From: Bacteroides pyogenes
GTDB lineage: Bacteria > Bacteroidota > Bacteroidia > Bacteroidales > Bacteroidaceae
NCBI RefSeq assembly: GCF_014196225.1
Contig: NZ_JACIDI010000017.1
Span: 1-64,000, forward strand
Length of the DNA stretch: 64,000 bases
Direction: 5' to 3'
Part shown: piece after piece, positions 1-8,827 of the stretch
Position numbering within the stretch: position 1 is the stretch's first letter
Layout of the letters: each line of letters begins with the position of its first letter
Notes under the pieces: generated by a model
Databases searched by the model: none
The model's input: only the letters and a program-made list of their open reading frames with translations
What the model was told of the DNA's origin: nothing
Made by a program: the position numbers and the translations under genes

Positions 1-35
1 GGTACTGCGTCACAGTGGGAGAGTAGGTCGCCGCC
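1..35 (+). rRNA. rrf: 5S ribosomal RNA, 3' end only
   Basis: The window opens inside the last 35 or so bases of a 5S rRNA. The stretch GGGAGAGTAGGTCGCCGCC is the typical Bacteroides 5S 3' end, where it pairs with the missing 5' end. A strong hairpin terminator follows at once, which fits the end of a 16S-23S-5S operon. The rest of the operon lies upstream of the window. Confidence 0.85.
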
Positions 36-48
36 TTTTTTTGCTTGT

Positions 49-96
49 ATTCCCCTCTTTTCCCTTCAAAAGGAAGAGAGGGGAATCTTGTTTTTG
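49..96 (+). terminator. rRNA operon terminator
   Basis: Bases 49-61 (ATTCCCCTCTTTT) pair perfectly with 74-86, with a 12-base loop, followed by CTTG and a run of T. It lies 14 bases after the end of 5S, so it is the intrinsic terminator of the rRNA operon. Confidence 0.8.
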
Positions 97-262
97 GGGG
101 GTGCCTTTTTCTTTTTGGGGCTTTGCTTAACTCTCCCGATAAACTATGGAAACTATGCATAAACAGTATTGCACGATGTGCCCACAAAAAACTTGATGTG
201 GAAATTCTTATTAACACTTCGGAAGAAGATTTTGATATCCCATCTGCATTAATATAATTTAG

Positions 263-750
263 TTACAAAGAGCACCTTGTTGCTGTCTCAAGCGTTAAGA
301 GTTTTGTATTGAAGTATCCACGGTCACGAACCACGATGTCTTCAGTTTTCAGGCTTACATGCCTTGCCGTACTGTTATATGTTCCAATATATACATATTC
401 AGGAAGTATGGTCTCAATGTTGAGCTTTACGGTACCTTTGGAGAGAGTATAATGCGCTCAGTCGAAAGCTGTTGAACATAAAGTAATAGTCGTGGAGTTG
501 ATCGCATGATAGCATTACTAAAGTGGAACTTCCTGCCGGAAAACTTTACCTGCTGTCGAAAATATTGAAGTAAGCTGTAATAGTACTCACCGAAGAATTC
601 GCACGAGCGTTTCTCGTTCTGATAGAAAGTGTTGACTTGCTTGGTTGGATGGATGGTTAAGATTACCGTTGCTAGAATGCAGACTGTTGCTTATCTCGCA
701 AAGCGATGCACAGTCCGCAAACTGACAGAATAACATGCTTATCAATAAGA
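263..750 (-). pseudogene. Decayed IS4-type transposase remnant
   Basis: No intact frame exists, but the minus strand gives pieces of one protein in order. Near 690-750 there is CGLCIALRDK, like the C-x-SLRE helix of Bacteroides IS4 transposases. At 440-640 there is a long piece containing NEKRSCEFFGEYYYSLL. At 263-450 there is a piece with KLNIETILPEYVYIG and VRDRGYFNTKLL, which resembles the second DDE region (DRGYF). In-frame stops and at least one frameshift, near 437-445, separate them. The catalytic core and C-terminal half are missing, and no inverted repeats were seen. Family assignment rests on motif resemblance only. A further open piece at 139-257 (plus strand) is unrecognised. Confidence 0.5.
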
Positions 751-827
751 CCATAAGTTAAAACCCTTAGCATGATGGTCAGTGTCATACTTTTTACTAA
801 CGATTTAATCAATTTTTTGGGTAAACG

Positions 828-859
828 TTGAATTATTTAACTGAAAAGTTTTATTTTTG
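828..859 (+). promoter_or_regulatory. Possible Bacteroides-type promoter upstream of the cas6-like remnant
   Basis: TTG at 828-830, a 21-base gap and TATTTTTG at 852-859 match the Bacteroides TTTG / TAnnTTTG consensus. It points toward the truncated cas6-like gene and the relict repeats. The region is AT-rich, so a chance match is possible. Confidence 0.3.
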
Positions 860-988
860 CTTTTGAAGGAGGTTGGGGTGTTTGCAAATACTAAGATAAG
901 AATTATTTGTCTTAGTGACTTCACTTCCTTTATTTTTCTTGCAAAATTATTTTGGACACTATTGACTTAAATCATAATTTATACGAGA

Positions 989-1351
989 TTACATATAAAA
1001 ATATCAGTTACTGACAGACTGATTAATTTTAATTATCAGCCTTTACTTACAGGTTGTGTGCACAAATGGCTGAGTGGGAATAATAATGAGCACGGAAAAA
1101 TAAGTTTGTATTCTTTTTCGTGGTTGCAAAATGTTGATATCACCAATAAAGGTGTCAAATTAAGAAATGGTTCTTATTTTACTTTAAACTTTTATGACGT
1201 TCAACAGGTGAAGAATGTTGTTAAAAATATTTTGGAACAGCCGGAAATGTTTGCCGACGCACGGGTTGTTGTAGATATTCGTATTCAATATACTCCTCTA
1301 TTTTCAGAAAAAGAACCATTTGGAATTGAAATTTGCCCAGCGCACCGGTGA
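989..1351 (+). pseudogene. Truncated cas6-like CRISPR endoribonuclease fused to a CRISPR repeat
   Basis: The frame is open from 971 to the stop at 1351. It has no ATG; the first usable start is GTG at 1058, but the similarity begins earlier, near 990. The peptide runs HIKISV, then FNYQPLLTGCVHKWL, then HGKISLYSFSWLQ, followed by a YDV..VKNVV segment. This strand-helix-strand order and the SLYSFSWL block resemble the N-terminal half of Cas6 ferredoxin-fold RNases, which are usually well over 200 residues. From codon 86 of the GTG-started frame (base 1313) the coding sequence is the CRISPR-like repeat itself, and it ends in the first spacer. The gene therefore lacks its C-terminal half and is probably inactive. 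The Cas6 assignment is recognition by eye, supported by the adjoining array. Confidence 0.5.
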
Positions 1352-1461
1352 GCTTTTCGCTCATCTTTCTTTTAATTGAACCATTTGGAATTGAAATTTA
1401 TGAATCGTACTTAAAGCGGAGTGACCGTTTGGCCTTTTAATTGAACCATTGGAATTGGAAT
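1313..1461 (+). CRISPR. Relict CRISPR array: three repeats, two 36-nt spacers
   Basis: Repeat copies end at 1332, 1397 and 1461. Copy 2 (1369-1397, 29 nt) is the best, beginning CTTTTAATTGAACCATTTGG and ending AATTGAAAT. Copy 1 keeps only its last 20 bases (1313-1332) and is identical there. Copy 3 (1434-1461) lacks one T and has one A-to-G change, as expected for a leader-distal terminal repeat. The two spacers, 1333-1368 and 1398-1433, are both exactly 36 nt and unrelated to each other. The GAAAT repeat end resembles the crRNA 5' handle side of class 1 systems. The leader side is replaced by the cas6-like remnant, and no cas1, cas2 or effector gene is in the window. Repeat 3 ends 46 bases before the aroA stop codon. 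Confidence 0.7.
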
Positions 1462-1506
1462 GATGAAAGCAAAGCTATCGCACATTCGGCAAGATATACT
1501 CTTACA

Positions 1507-2739
1507 TTATTCTTCTTTGTTTCTGATTTGAAATCCGGCCGTTACCAAATCCTGCCAATAATTAGGATACGATTTAGAGACAACATTAGGATCTGCTATT
1601 TTAATTTCTGGGAAATAAAAGCTGGCAGGGGCAAATGCCATTGCCATTCGGTGATCTTCGTAGGTTTGGATAATGGGATTTTTCTCTGCTTCAATGCGTG
1701 TACCGTCCCATCTTAAGCTACAGTCTTTTTCATCTGTAAGTATGTAACCTAACTTCCTGAGTTCTGTTTTTAAAGCTTCTATTCGGTCCGTTTCCTTTAT
1801 TCTTAGACTTTGTAGTCCTGTGAAGTGAAAAGGAATGTTTAACAGGGCACAGGTTACTACAAAAGTTTGTGCCAAATCAGGGATATCTACAAAATTCTCT
1901 TCAAGGTATTGAGGATGGATACCTTCGTTTTTAATAGCCACTCCTTTAGAAATGAATTTTGTTGCAATTCCTAAGCGAGAGAATAACTTCGCTCCACGAC
2001 TATCTCCTTGGAAACTATTTTGGAAGAGGCCTGGTAGCTCGATTTCTGCTTTACCTGATAAAATGGCTATCTGATACCAATAAGAAGCTGCACTCCAATC
2101 ATTTTCTATTGTAAAAGGAGTACTGCAATAAGGCTGTGGAGACACGGTGATGCAATTAGAAGTTGTCCACTCTGCTTTTGCACCAAAATCATTCATTATT
2201 TGTAGAGTGAGATTGATATATGGACGAGAAATTATTTCTCCAGTCAAATATAGCGTTAATCCGTTTTCAAGAACGGGACCTATCATGAGTAGAGCAGATA
2301 TGTATTGAGAACTTATATTTCCTTTCAGTGTGATTACACGACCTTTTAACTTTGTACCTTTTATGAGCAACGGGGGAAAACCATCTTTCTCTATATATTT
2401 GATATCGGCTCCTAATTCACGGAGGGCGTCTACCAGTACTTGGATAGGGCGTTGTTTCATCCTTTCTGTACCTGTGATAATGTGCTCTCCGGGATTAACA
2501 CTTAAATAGGCTGTGAGAAAGCGCATAGCTGTCCCGGCTGCCATGATATCAATTATTTTTTCTTTTTCATCTAATGCTTTTATTATTACCCGTGTATCAT
2601 CACAGTCGGATAAGTTTTCGGGAGGGTATATCCCTTTACTCAACGCATTGATTATCAGTGCACGATTGCTAATGCTCTTAGAAGGAGGTAATTGAATATT
2701 TGTTTTGATTTCCGATGGAGCGAAGAGTTGATAAATCAT
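1507..2739 (-). CDS. aroA: 3-phosphoshikimate 1-carboxyvinyltransferase (EPSP synthase)
   Basis: Cytoplasmic enzyme of the shikimate pathway. It joins phosphoenolpyruvate to shikimate-3-phosphate to give EPSP on the way to chorismate, which menF in this window also consumes. The 410-residue protein is slightly shorter than the Escherichia coli enzyme. It shows the PSKSISNRALI substrate-binding block at 19-29, AAGTAMRF at 67-74, a KETDRIEAL block and EDHRMAMA near the C-terminus, as in the two-domain inside-out barrel. The ATG start is followed by a normal N-terminus. It stands alone on the minus strand, with a TATCTTTG-type box about 25 bases upstream and a hairpin separating it from the propionate operon. 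Confidence 0.95.
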   Translation of the reverse strand: MIYQLFAPSEIKTNIQLPPSKSISNRALIINALSKGIYPPENLSDCDDTRVIIKALDEKEKIIDIMAAGTAMRFLTAYLSVNPGEHIITGTERMKQRPIQVLVDALRELGADIKYIEKDGFPPLLIKGTKLKGRVITLKGNISSQYISALLMIGPVLENGLTLYLTGEIISRPYINLTLQIMNDFGAKAEWTTSNCITVSPQPYCSTPFTIENDWSAASYWYQIAILSGKAEIELPGLFQNSFQGDSRGAKLFSRLGIATKFISKGVAIKNEGIHPQYLEENFVDIPDLAQTFVVTCALLNIPFHFTGLQSLRIKETDRIEALKTELRKLGYILTDEKDCSLRWDGTRIEAEKNPIIQTYEDHRMAMAFAPASFYFPEIKIADPNVVSKSYPNYWQDLVTAGFQIRNKEE

Positions 2740-2763
2740 TTTCTATATTTTTATATCCGGTGA

Positions 2764-2771
2764 CAAAGATA
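2764..2771 (-). promoter_or_regulatory. Probable aroA -7 promoter box
   Basis: CAAAGATA on the plus strand is TATCTTTG on the minus strand, matching the Bacteroides TAnnTTTG -7 element. It lies 25 bases upstream of the aroA start. No convincing TTTG -33 box was seen. Confidence 0.4.
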
Positions 2772-2819
2772 ACAATTATATTGTTTTATAAAGGAAGCAT
2801 GCGAAGATTGGTTTTAAAG

Positions 2820-2859
2820 ATTTCGCCCCTGCCACAAAAGGCTGCGACAGGGGTGAAAT
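2820..2859 (-). terminator. Hairpin at the end of the propionate operon
   Basis: ATTTCGCCCCTG (2820-2831) pairs with CAGGGGTGAAAT (2848-2859) with one G-T wobble. It lies downstream of the mmdB stop codon and upstream of aroA. The T-run on the minus strand is weak (TCTTTAAAA), so termination may be partial. Confidence 0.55.
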
Positions 2860-2932
2860 GATTTTAGAGACAAACAACCGGAAGGCCTTTATTATAAAGG
2901 GTCTTCAGATAGCTTTACTGTCTGTGTACTTC

Positions 2933-4102
2933 TTACATTAAGAATCCGAGTAAGATACCTGCTGCGACAGCAGAGCCGATTACTCCTGCCACGTTTGGCC
3001 CCATTGCGTGCATAAGCAAGTAGTTCGTAGAGTCGTACTCCAGACCTACTACTTGTGAAATACGTGCGGAGTCGGGCACGGCAGATACACCGGAATTTCC
3101 GATCAGCGGGTTGATTTTGTTGTCTTTGCCCAGGAACAGGTTGAATATCTTCACGAATATAACCCCCGATGCTGTGGCGATGATGAACGATAAAGCACCC
3201 AAAGCAAATATTTTGATAGAGTCGAATTTCAGAAACTCCGAAGCTTGAGTAGAGGCACCTACGGTAAGTCCCAGCAAGATCGTTATGGTATCGATCAGAG
3301 GCCCACTTGCCGTATTTGCAAGGCGACGTGTCACGCCGCTTTCTTTCAGCAGGTTTCCGAAGAACAACATTCCCAATAGAGGCAGGCCCGAAGGAACCAA
3401 AAAGGTAGTCAGCAACAAACCGATAATTGGGAAGATAACTTTTTCCGTATGGGATACGGCTCGTGGCGGTCGCATGCGGATAAGCCGTTCATGTTTTGTG
3501 GTGAGCAGACGCATTATGGGCGGCTGTATCACCGGGACTAACGCCATATACGAGTAGGCTGATACGGCTATAGCCCCCATCAGATTGGGCGCTAATTTCG
3601 AAGAAAGGAAGATTGCCGTCGGACCATCCGCACCTCCGATAATGCCTATGGCACCGGCTTGCATCGGATCAAACCCTATTTCCAACGCAATCATGTATGC
3701 TCCGAAGATTCCGAATTGGGCGGCAGCACCGATCAGCATTAGCTTCGGGTTGGAGATTAGCGCCGAAAAATCGGTCATTGCTCCGATACCGAGGAAGATA
3801 AGCGGCGGATACCATCCCGAGGTTACTCCTTGATATAAAATATTCAAAACAGACCCTTCTTCATAAATGCCGACTTTCAATCCGGCTTCCATATTGAAAG
3901 GAATGTTGCCGATCAGGATACCGAACCCGATAGGAATCAGCAACATTGGTTCAAACTCTTTGTCAACGGCCAAGTAGATGAACACCAAGCCAATTAGGAT
4001 CATGATAATATGCCCCGCAGTCGCATTGTAGAATCCTGTATAGGTCCAGAAATCGGCAAGGTTGTTTCCTAAAAAGTCAATAAAATCTCCCATATTATTC
4101 AA
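2933..4102 (-). CDS. mmdB: Na+-translocating decarboxylase beta subunit (methylmalonyl-CoA decarboxylase type)
   Basis: Inner-membrane subunit that releases CO2 from carboxybiotin and couples this to Na+ export. The 389-residue protein is almost wholly hydrophobic, with many membrane segments. It carries the family signature GIIGGADGPTAIFLSSKLAP around residues 150-170, including the conserved aspartate of the ion path, and a GNSGVSAVPDSAR block toward the end. Length and motifs match the OadB/MmdB/GcdB family. The start codon overlaps the end of the biotin carrier gene by 8 bases, showing translational coupling. As last gene of the mce-mmdA-OadG-biotin carrier operon its substrate is inferred to be methylmalonyl-CoA rather than oxaloacetate. 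Confidence 0.93.
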   Translation of the reverse strand: MNNMGDFIDFLGNNLADFWTYTGFYNATAGHIIMILIGLVFIYLAVDKEFEPMLLIPIGFGILIGNIPFNMEAGLKVGIYEEGSVLNILYQGVTSGWYPPLIFLGIGAMTDFSALISNPKLMLIGAAAQFGIFGAYMIALEIGFDPMQAGAIGIIGGADGPTAIFLSSKLAPNLMGAIAVSAYSYMALVPVIQPPIMRLLTTKHERLIRMRPPRAVSHTEKVIFPIIGLLLTTFLVPSGLPLLGMLFFGNLLKESGVTRRLANTASGPLIDTITILLGLTVGASTQASEFLKFDSIKIFALGALSFIIATASGVIFVKIFNLFLGKDNKINPLIGNSGVSAVPDSARISQVVGLEYDSTNYLLMHAMGPNVAGVIGSAVAAGILLGFLM

Positions 4103-4526
4103 TAATTACGAGGTCAGTACCTTCAAGGACGGAATCGCCCTTGCTTACATTGATAGCGGTAATCTTTCCGTCTTTATCCGCATTGATGTTATTCTCCATT
4201 TTCATTGCTTCGAGAATGATAATTGTCTGTCCCTTTTTCACAGTGTCACCCACATTTACTTTGATGTCGAGAATTACACCCGGTAGGGGAGACTTAACAC
4301 CCGATTTGCCGGTAGATGGTGTTGCCGGTTTTACTACGGGCGTAGCCGGAGCTGCCGGGGCGGTAGTTGCCGGGCGTACGACCGGTTTTACAACAGCTTT
4401 AGGCTGCTTCTCCAATTCTACTTCATAAGGTGTGCCGTTTACCTCTACGTGGGCTATATTATCTTCAATGTCGCCAATGGTTACTTGATACAAGTTTCCG
4501 TTGATTTTATATTTATATTCTTTCAT
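4095..4526 (-). CDS. mmdC: Biotin carboxyl carrier subunit of methylmalonyl-CoA decarboxylase
   Basis: A carrier protein of 143 residues. The C-terminal biotinyl domain (about 74-143) has the biotin site EAMKMEN with the attachment lysine at 109. A proline/alanine/threonine/valine-rich linker (about 42-72) joins it to a small N-terminal domain. This flexible arm would carry the carboxyl group from the MmdA transferase in the cytoplasm to the membrane beta subunit. The gene sits between the OadG-type gene and mmdB and overlaps mmdB by 8 bases. No biotin carboxylase gene is present in the operon, which fits a decarboxylase rather than an ATP-driven carboxylase. Confidence 0.93.
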   Translation of the reverse strand: MKEYKYKINGNLYQVTIGDIEDNIAHVEVNGTPYEVELEKQPKAVVKPVVRPATTAPAAPATPVVKPATPSTGKSGVKSPLPGVILDIKVNVGDTVKKGQTIIILEAMKMENNINADKDGKITAINVSKGDSVLEGTDLVIIE

Positions 4527-4550
4527 TGTTTTATTTTTTTATGGAATGAC

Positions 4551-5471
4551 TTACTTCTTATGGGGAGTTTCACGCAAAGTATAGATTTTCGAACTCCATG
4601 GAGAGTAACTGCGTTTTACTCGCGTCATCGTTAGTACCATCTCTTCGACATCGTGTACTTCGTTCTGCATTTCGTGCAGTGCCATGGAAATAGCTGCGTA
4701 AACTTCTCCCGGAGCTTCTGTGAGTTCTTTCGCTTCTCGCTTGTCGATGCCTTTTGCTTTCATGGCATTCCGTTTACTGAGGTTTACAGCAATTCGTCCG
4801 ACAATCTTGAAAGAAATAAACAAAAGAATCAATCCGACGAATACCACGCTCATTGCCGAGATCGACATGCCGATACCGCTGGCATCGTGTTTTCTGAACT
4901 TCTCCATCTTTGCATTGCCGCTGATGGTTTTGTTGTTCGTACTTGGAGTAACATATTTATCTTTACTTTTGCCTTTCACTTCCCATGCATCCGCTCCGTC
5001 ACTGATGCGTGCATACGATTGGTTCGCATTCAGTGTTCTTGCCGGTATGGCGACCTGATCGATCAGCTTGCGCCCGGAGTCGTATAATCCGATCCAGTTA
5101 TCGGTTTCAGTGTTCAATTTGAAACTTGTGTGAAAAGTTCCCCGGTTCGGTTCGCCATCGGCCCAAAACAGAGCGTGTTGGCGCGGTTTTACCAAGGTGA
5201 GCACATCTCCTTTGGGGATAAAGTAGGTAGCCGTATCGCCGGGTTGACTGCTTGCTTTCAGCAAATAACCCGCCAAATCTGCGCTGCCGTATGATTTGTT
5301 AAATATTTCGATCCATGCGCTGTGCAGACCGTAGTCGTCCTGAAAGTTTTCCTGATTGTCAATCAAAATTTCATTCAGTATCAACTTGTTGTTTGATTTT
5401 TCCTCTTCACAAGAAGACAAACCTACCAACAGCAGCAAAGAAAAGAATATTCCGATTTTGCTTTTATTCAT
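4551..5471 (-). CDS. OadG-type subunit fused to a periplasmic lamin-tail domain lipoprotein
   Basis: The 306-residue protein starts at the ATG at 5471, since an upstream in-frame extension overlaps mmdA and lacks a signal. A lipoprotein signal peptide ends LVGLSSC (Cys21). Residues about 30-170 resemble a lamin-tail domain (LNEILID, SAWIEIFNKS, DLAGYLL). A membrane span follows at about 202-224, then a cytoplasmic tail typical of OadG gamma subunits, ending MVLTMTRVKRSYSPWSSK. Position between mmdA and the biotin carrier supports a gamma-subunit role, anchoring and assembling the decarboxylase. The external lamin-tail part has no known role in the pump. A lipid anchor plus a transmembrane helix in one chain is unusual. 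Confidence 0.8.
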   Translation of the reverse strand: MNKSKIGIFFSLLLLVGLSSCEEEKSNNKLILNEILIDNQENFQDDYGLHSAWIEIFNKSYGSADLAGYLLKASSQPGDTATYFIPKGDVLTLVKPRQHALFWADGEPNRGTFHTSFKLNTETDNWIGLYDSGRKLIDQVAIPARTLNANQSYARISDGADAWEVKGKSKDKYVTPSTNNKTISGNAKMEKFRKHDASGIGMSISAMSVVFVGLILLFISFKIVGRIAVNLSKRNAMKAKGIDKREAKELTEAPGEVYAAISMALHEMQNEVHDVEEMVLTMTRVKRSYSPWSSKIYTLRETPHKK

Positions 5472-5502
5472 AATCGTTCTTGTTTTTAGTGTGACAGTTT
5501 GA

Positions 5503-7056
5503 TTACAATGGAATATTGCCATGTTTTTTGGCCGGGTTGGCAAGTTTTTTCGTTTGTAATTGCTGCAAGGCTCGAATAATGCGGAAGCGAGTGTTTCGTG
5601 GTTCAATCACGTCGTCGATATAACCGTATTTTGCAGCGTTATAAGGATTGGCAAACAGCTTGGTGTATTCGGCTTCTTTTTCGGTCATGAATGCAACCGG
5701 ATCTGTCGCTTCTTTCGCTTCACGGGCATATAATACTTCTACTGCTCCGGCCCCGCCCATTACGGCAATTTCCGCTGTAGGCCATGCATAGTTCATATCG
5801 CCGCGAAGTTGCTTACAACTCATCACGATGTGAGAGCCTCCGTAAGATTTGCGTAAAGTGATTGTAACTTTAGGAACAGTGGCCTCTCCATAAGCGTACA
5901 ATAGTTTGGCTCCGTGAAGGATTACACCGTTGTATTCCTGCCCTGTTCCCGGAAGGAATCCCGGAACGTCTACCAATGAAACGATAGGAATATTGAATGC
6001 GTCGCAGAAGCGTACGAAACGTGCGCCTTTACGAGAAGCATTGCTGTCGAGCACACCTGCCAGATATTTCGGCTGATTGGCTACGATACCTACCGATTGC
6101 CCGTTGAAGCGGGCGAAACCGATGATAATATTCTTGGCATAATCTTTTTGAACTTCGAGAAATTCGCCATTGTCTACAATGGCCCCGATCACTTCGTACA
6201 TATCGTATGGCTTGTTCGGGCTATCGGGAATGATATCGTTCAACGAATCTTCCAGACGATCGATAGGGTCGGTGCAATCTATATAAGGAGCTTCTTCAAG
6301 ATTGTTTTGAGGAATGTAGCTTAGCAGTTTGCGAATCAATGCCAAACCTTCTTCTTCTGTTTTAGCGGTGAAATGAGTTACACCTGATTTTGTAGAGTGA
6401 ACGCTTGCGCCACCCAGATTTTCCTGGCTGACATCCTCACCGGTCACGGTTTTTACTACTTTTGGCCCTGTAAGAAACATATACGAAGTTCCTTCCATCA
6501 TGAGCGTAAAGTCAGTCAATGCCGGAGAATAAACAGCACCTCCCGCGCAAGGGCCGAAAATGCCGGAGATTTGAGGAATTACACCCGAAGCCAGAATATT
6601 GCGTTGGAAGATTTCGGCATATCCTGCCAATGCATTGATACCTTCTTGGATACGTGCGCCGCCCGAGTCGTTGATACCGATGCAGGGAGCGCCCATTTTC
6701 ATAGCCTGATCCATGATCTTGCAAATTTTCAAAGACATGGTTTCCGACAAAGATCCGGCAGAAACAGTAAAGTCTTGCGCAAATACGTATACCAGACGCC
6801 CTTCGATAGTGCCGCATCCTGTCACTACTCCGTCGCCCGGATAGTGTTTTTTCTCCATTCCGAAGTTTGTACATCTGTGTTCGACAAACATATCCATTTC
6901 TTCGAAGCTGCCTTCATCCAACAACATCGCTATGCGTTCACGCGCTGTATATTTGCCTTTTTCATGTTGTTTGGCAATTGCTTTTTCTCCACCTCCGATA
7001 CGTGCAACGGCACGGCGTTCGATAAGCTCTTTAATTTTTTCAAGTTGATTACTCAT
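5503..7056 (-). CDS. mmdA: Methylmalonyl-CoA decarboxylase carboxyltransferase (alpha) subunit
   Basis: Cytoplasmic carboxyltransferase of 517 residues, the usual length for MmdA/PccB. It moves the carboxyl group from methylmalonyl-CoA to carrier-bound biotin. It has two crotonase-type halves. Recognisable blocks include [17 protein letters not shown] near the N-terminus, [12 protein letters not shown] at about 128-139 and [16 protein letters not shown] at about 168-183 in the first half. The second half has [15 protein letters not shown] and [18 protein letters not shown]. It follows the epimerase gene and leads the decarboxylase subunit genes, so the operon covers the last steps from (R)-methylmalonyl-CoA to propionyl-CoA. 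The ATG start is clear. Confidence 0.95.
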   Translation of the reverse strand: MSNQLEKIKELIERRAVARIGGGEKAIAKQHEKGKYTARERIAMLLDEGSFEEMDMFVEHRCTNFGMEKKHYPGDGVVTGCGTIEGRLVYVFAQDFTVSAGSLSETMSLKICKIMDQAMKMGAPCIGINDSGGARIQEGINALAGYAEIFQRNILASGVIPQISGIFGPCAGGAVYSPALTDFTLMMEGTSYMFLTGPKVVKTVTGEDVSQENLGGASVHSTKSGVTHFTAKTEEEGLALIRKLLSYIPQNNLEEAPYIDCTDPIDRLEDSLNDIIPDSPNKPYDMYEVIGAIVDNGEFLEVQKDYAKNIIIGFARFNGQSVGIVANQPKYLAGVLDSNASRKGARFVRFCDAFNIPIVSLVDVPGFLPGTGQEYNGVILHGAKLLYAYGEATVPKVTITLRKSYGGSHIVMSCKQLRGDMNYAWPTAEIAVMGGAGAVEVLYAREAKEATDPVAFMTEKEAEYTKLFANPYNAAKYGYIDDVIEPRNTRFRIIRALQQLQTKKLANPAKKHGNIPL

Positions 7057-7240
7057 GTTATTTACAATTTGACTATAATTACAATTTGCTGTTCTTTTAA
7101 TATGTCATTTGTTATCCGCCGTTTATCTCTTTATAATTTACATCTTTTTATTCCCGGATTGTCGATTCTTGTTTTGGATGAATTGAAATGAGAAATCCGT
7201 AAACCGGTAAGCAGCGGTTGTAAATTAAAAAGGTAATGGA

Positions 7241-7645
7241 TTAATGCTCGCAAAGTTCTGTCAGCACACCCATTGTAGATTTCGGATGCAGGAATGCGAT
7301 ATTCAAACCTTCGGCACCTTTGCGGGGAGCTTTGTCGATGAGACGGATTTCTTTTGCTTCTGCTTCTGCCAAAGCATTGGCTACTCCATCCTCGACCGCA
7401 AATGCGATGTGGTGAACCCCTATGCCTTTGTTCTCGATAAATTTAGCGATGGTGCTTTCGGGACAAGTAGGCTCTAACAGTTCGATTTTCGTATCGCCTA
7501 CTTTCAAGAAAGCGGTTCTTACTTTCTGATCTTCTACTGTTTCAATGTTGTAGCATTTCAAACCTAACACGTTTTCGTAGTAAGGAAGGGCTTCTTCGAT
7601 GCTTTTTACAGCAATTCCCAAATGCTCGATGTGCGAAATTTTCAT
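7241..7645 (-). CDS. mce: Methylmalonyl-CoA epimerase
   Basis: Interconverts (R)- and (S)-methylmalonyl-CoA, linking the B12-dependent mutase to the decarboxylase. The 134-residue protein is two VOC-fold beta-alpha-beta modules. Metal ligands are expected at the His of HIEHLGIAV, the His of GVHHIAFAVED and the Glu of LTELCEH. The start is set at ATG 7645 (MKISHIEHLG), because this is the conserved N-terminus; a TTG-initiated extension to 7702 has no family support. It is the first gene of the five-gene operon. About 185 bases separate it from mmdA, a gap large enough for an internal promoter, though none was recognised. Confidence 0.93.
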   Translation of the reverse strand: MKISHIEHLGIAVKSIEEALPYYENVLGLKCYNIETVEDQKVRTAFLKVGDTKIELLEPTCPESTIAKFIENKGIGVHHIAFAVEDGVANALAEAEAKEIRLIDKAPRKGAEGLNIAFLHPKSTMGVLTELCEH

Positions 7646-7820
7646 AAGAATATTTTTAATTGGGTTATTAATCTGTTTTTGCATGGTACAAAACATCCAC
7701 AAAGAAAATCAATTATTGTATAATAATGAAATATTTCTCAATTTAATTGTAGGGGTAAAAAAGAGAAAAAGTAGGAATGAAGGAGAGAGTAAAAGAGTTT
7801 TGTAATGTCAACATTGCATT

Positions 7821-8819
7821 TTACGCATAGATTTTAATTAGCAAATTGTTCAGCCATGTCCACCGGACGCGTATCCAGCGTCTTGTACTGCTTTGTTTTC
7901 CGCCAAATCGCAGGACGAAATCGCGGTAGCCGTGTTTGCGGAAGGGAAGTCCCACATCCATGAATTCCATGTGGCGGAACCCCTCTTCGTGTGCGTTGTC
8001 CAGTGCTTTCCATACAGCCAGTATTCCGGGATATTGCAAGGCATAAGTCTTACGCATCCCTCCGGAGAACCAAAGATATGCGTTTTCTTCGGAATAGATG
8101 CAAACAGATCCTCCGATGATTTTCTTTTTGTATTTTACGATAAAGATTTTGGCTTTTTTCTTCTTAATGAGCAGGCGCTCCATGTGGTGAAAGAAATCGT
8201 TGCCGGGGAAGTAGCGGCGGATGCGGGAAGAATAAACTTTGTGAAGCATGCGCGAAAACTCCTTTATGTCTTTTTCCGCATGGGTTTCTTCTACCTTTGC
8301 TCCGTTTTTGATTCCTTTCTTTATCTGGCGGATGCGGGAAGGGCTAAAACGTTCTTCCACCCGCTCCATACTGTGAAGAGAATTCCTGACACGCAGCCAA
8401 TTGACCGGAAAAAACAGGTTTGCCCGGAAGAATTTGTATCCGAACATGGGATTGTTCAGGTTGCGAAATTCAATAAGAAAGCAGGAGCGGGAAGCCTCCT
8501 GAGTGAGATGCTCCAACATTTCGCCGAATATTTCTTCTGCCTTTTCTTTGTCTGCGAGAATTGATTGATCCGTTATCTCGCCTGTGCCGTATACGACGCA
8601 TTGCCTGGCAACAGATCCGGGCAACCATCTTTTGGCTTTATGTATAGCTGCCAGTAAACGGGCAACCGGCTGGCCGTTTTCGGTTGCTACAATTAATAAA
8701 GGCGTGTATCCGTGAGTTACTTCGTAGATTTGAAACAACTCTTTGGAGTGGAAAGTGTTGATGCCCGGCAGATCGGGAATATCTTTCCCTTCATAATATG
8801 TGGTCAGCTTGAGTGGCAT
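7821..8819 (-). CDS. FemAB/GNAT-like acyltransferase
   Basis: A 332-residue soluble protein with two halves resembling GNAT folds. The C-terminal half contains KIFIVKYKKKIIGGSVCIY, LWFSGGMRKTYALQYPG and HMEFMDVGLPFRKHGYRDF. This is the pattern of the FemAB-type or acetyltransf_6 superfamily that uses aminoacyl-tRNA or acyl-CoA donors. In Bacteroides such proteins often sit near envelope genes, but substrate cannot be told here. It lies downstream of nothing on its strand and is separated from mce by about 175 bases, so it is likely its own unit. A promoter match ends almost at the start codon (see the 8828-8860 entry). Confidence 0.65.
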   Translation of the reverse strand: MPLKLTTYYEGKDIPDLPGINTFHSKELFQIYEVTHGYTPLLIVATENGQPVARLLAAIHKAKRWLPGSVARQCVVYGTGEITDQSILADKEKAEEIFGEMLEHLTQEASRSCFLIEFRNLNNPMFGYKFFRANLFFPVNWLRVRNSLHSMERVEERFSPSRIRQIKKGIKNGAKVEETHAEKDIKEFSRMLHKVYSSRIRRYFPGNDFFHHMERLLIKKKKAKIFIVKYKKKIIGGSVCIYSEENAYLWFSGGMRKTYALQYPGILAVWKALDNAHEEGFRHMEFMDVGLPFRKHGYRDFVLRFGGKQSSTRRWIRVRWTWLNNLLIKIYA

Positions 8820-8827
8820 TTTGAGAA

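Noticed and set aside
45-257. Frame of 70 codons starting inside the rRNA terminator region
   Set aside because: The first part is the terminator hairpin. The end (KLDVEILINTSEEDFDIP) looks protein-like but was not recognised and has no credible start.
5472-5606. N-terminal extension of the OadG-type protein to 5606
   Set aside because: It overlaps the mmdA 3' end and precedes the true signal peptide, which begins at the ATG at 5471.
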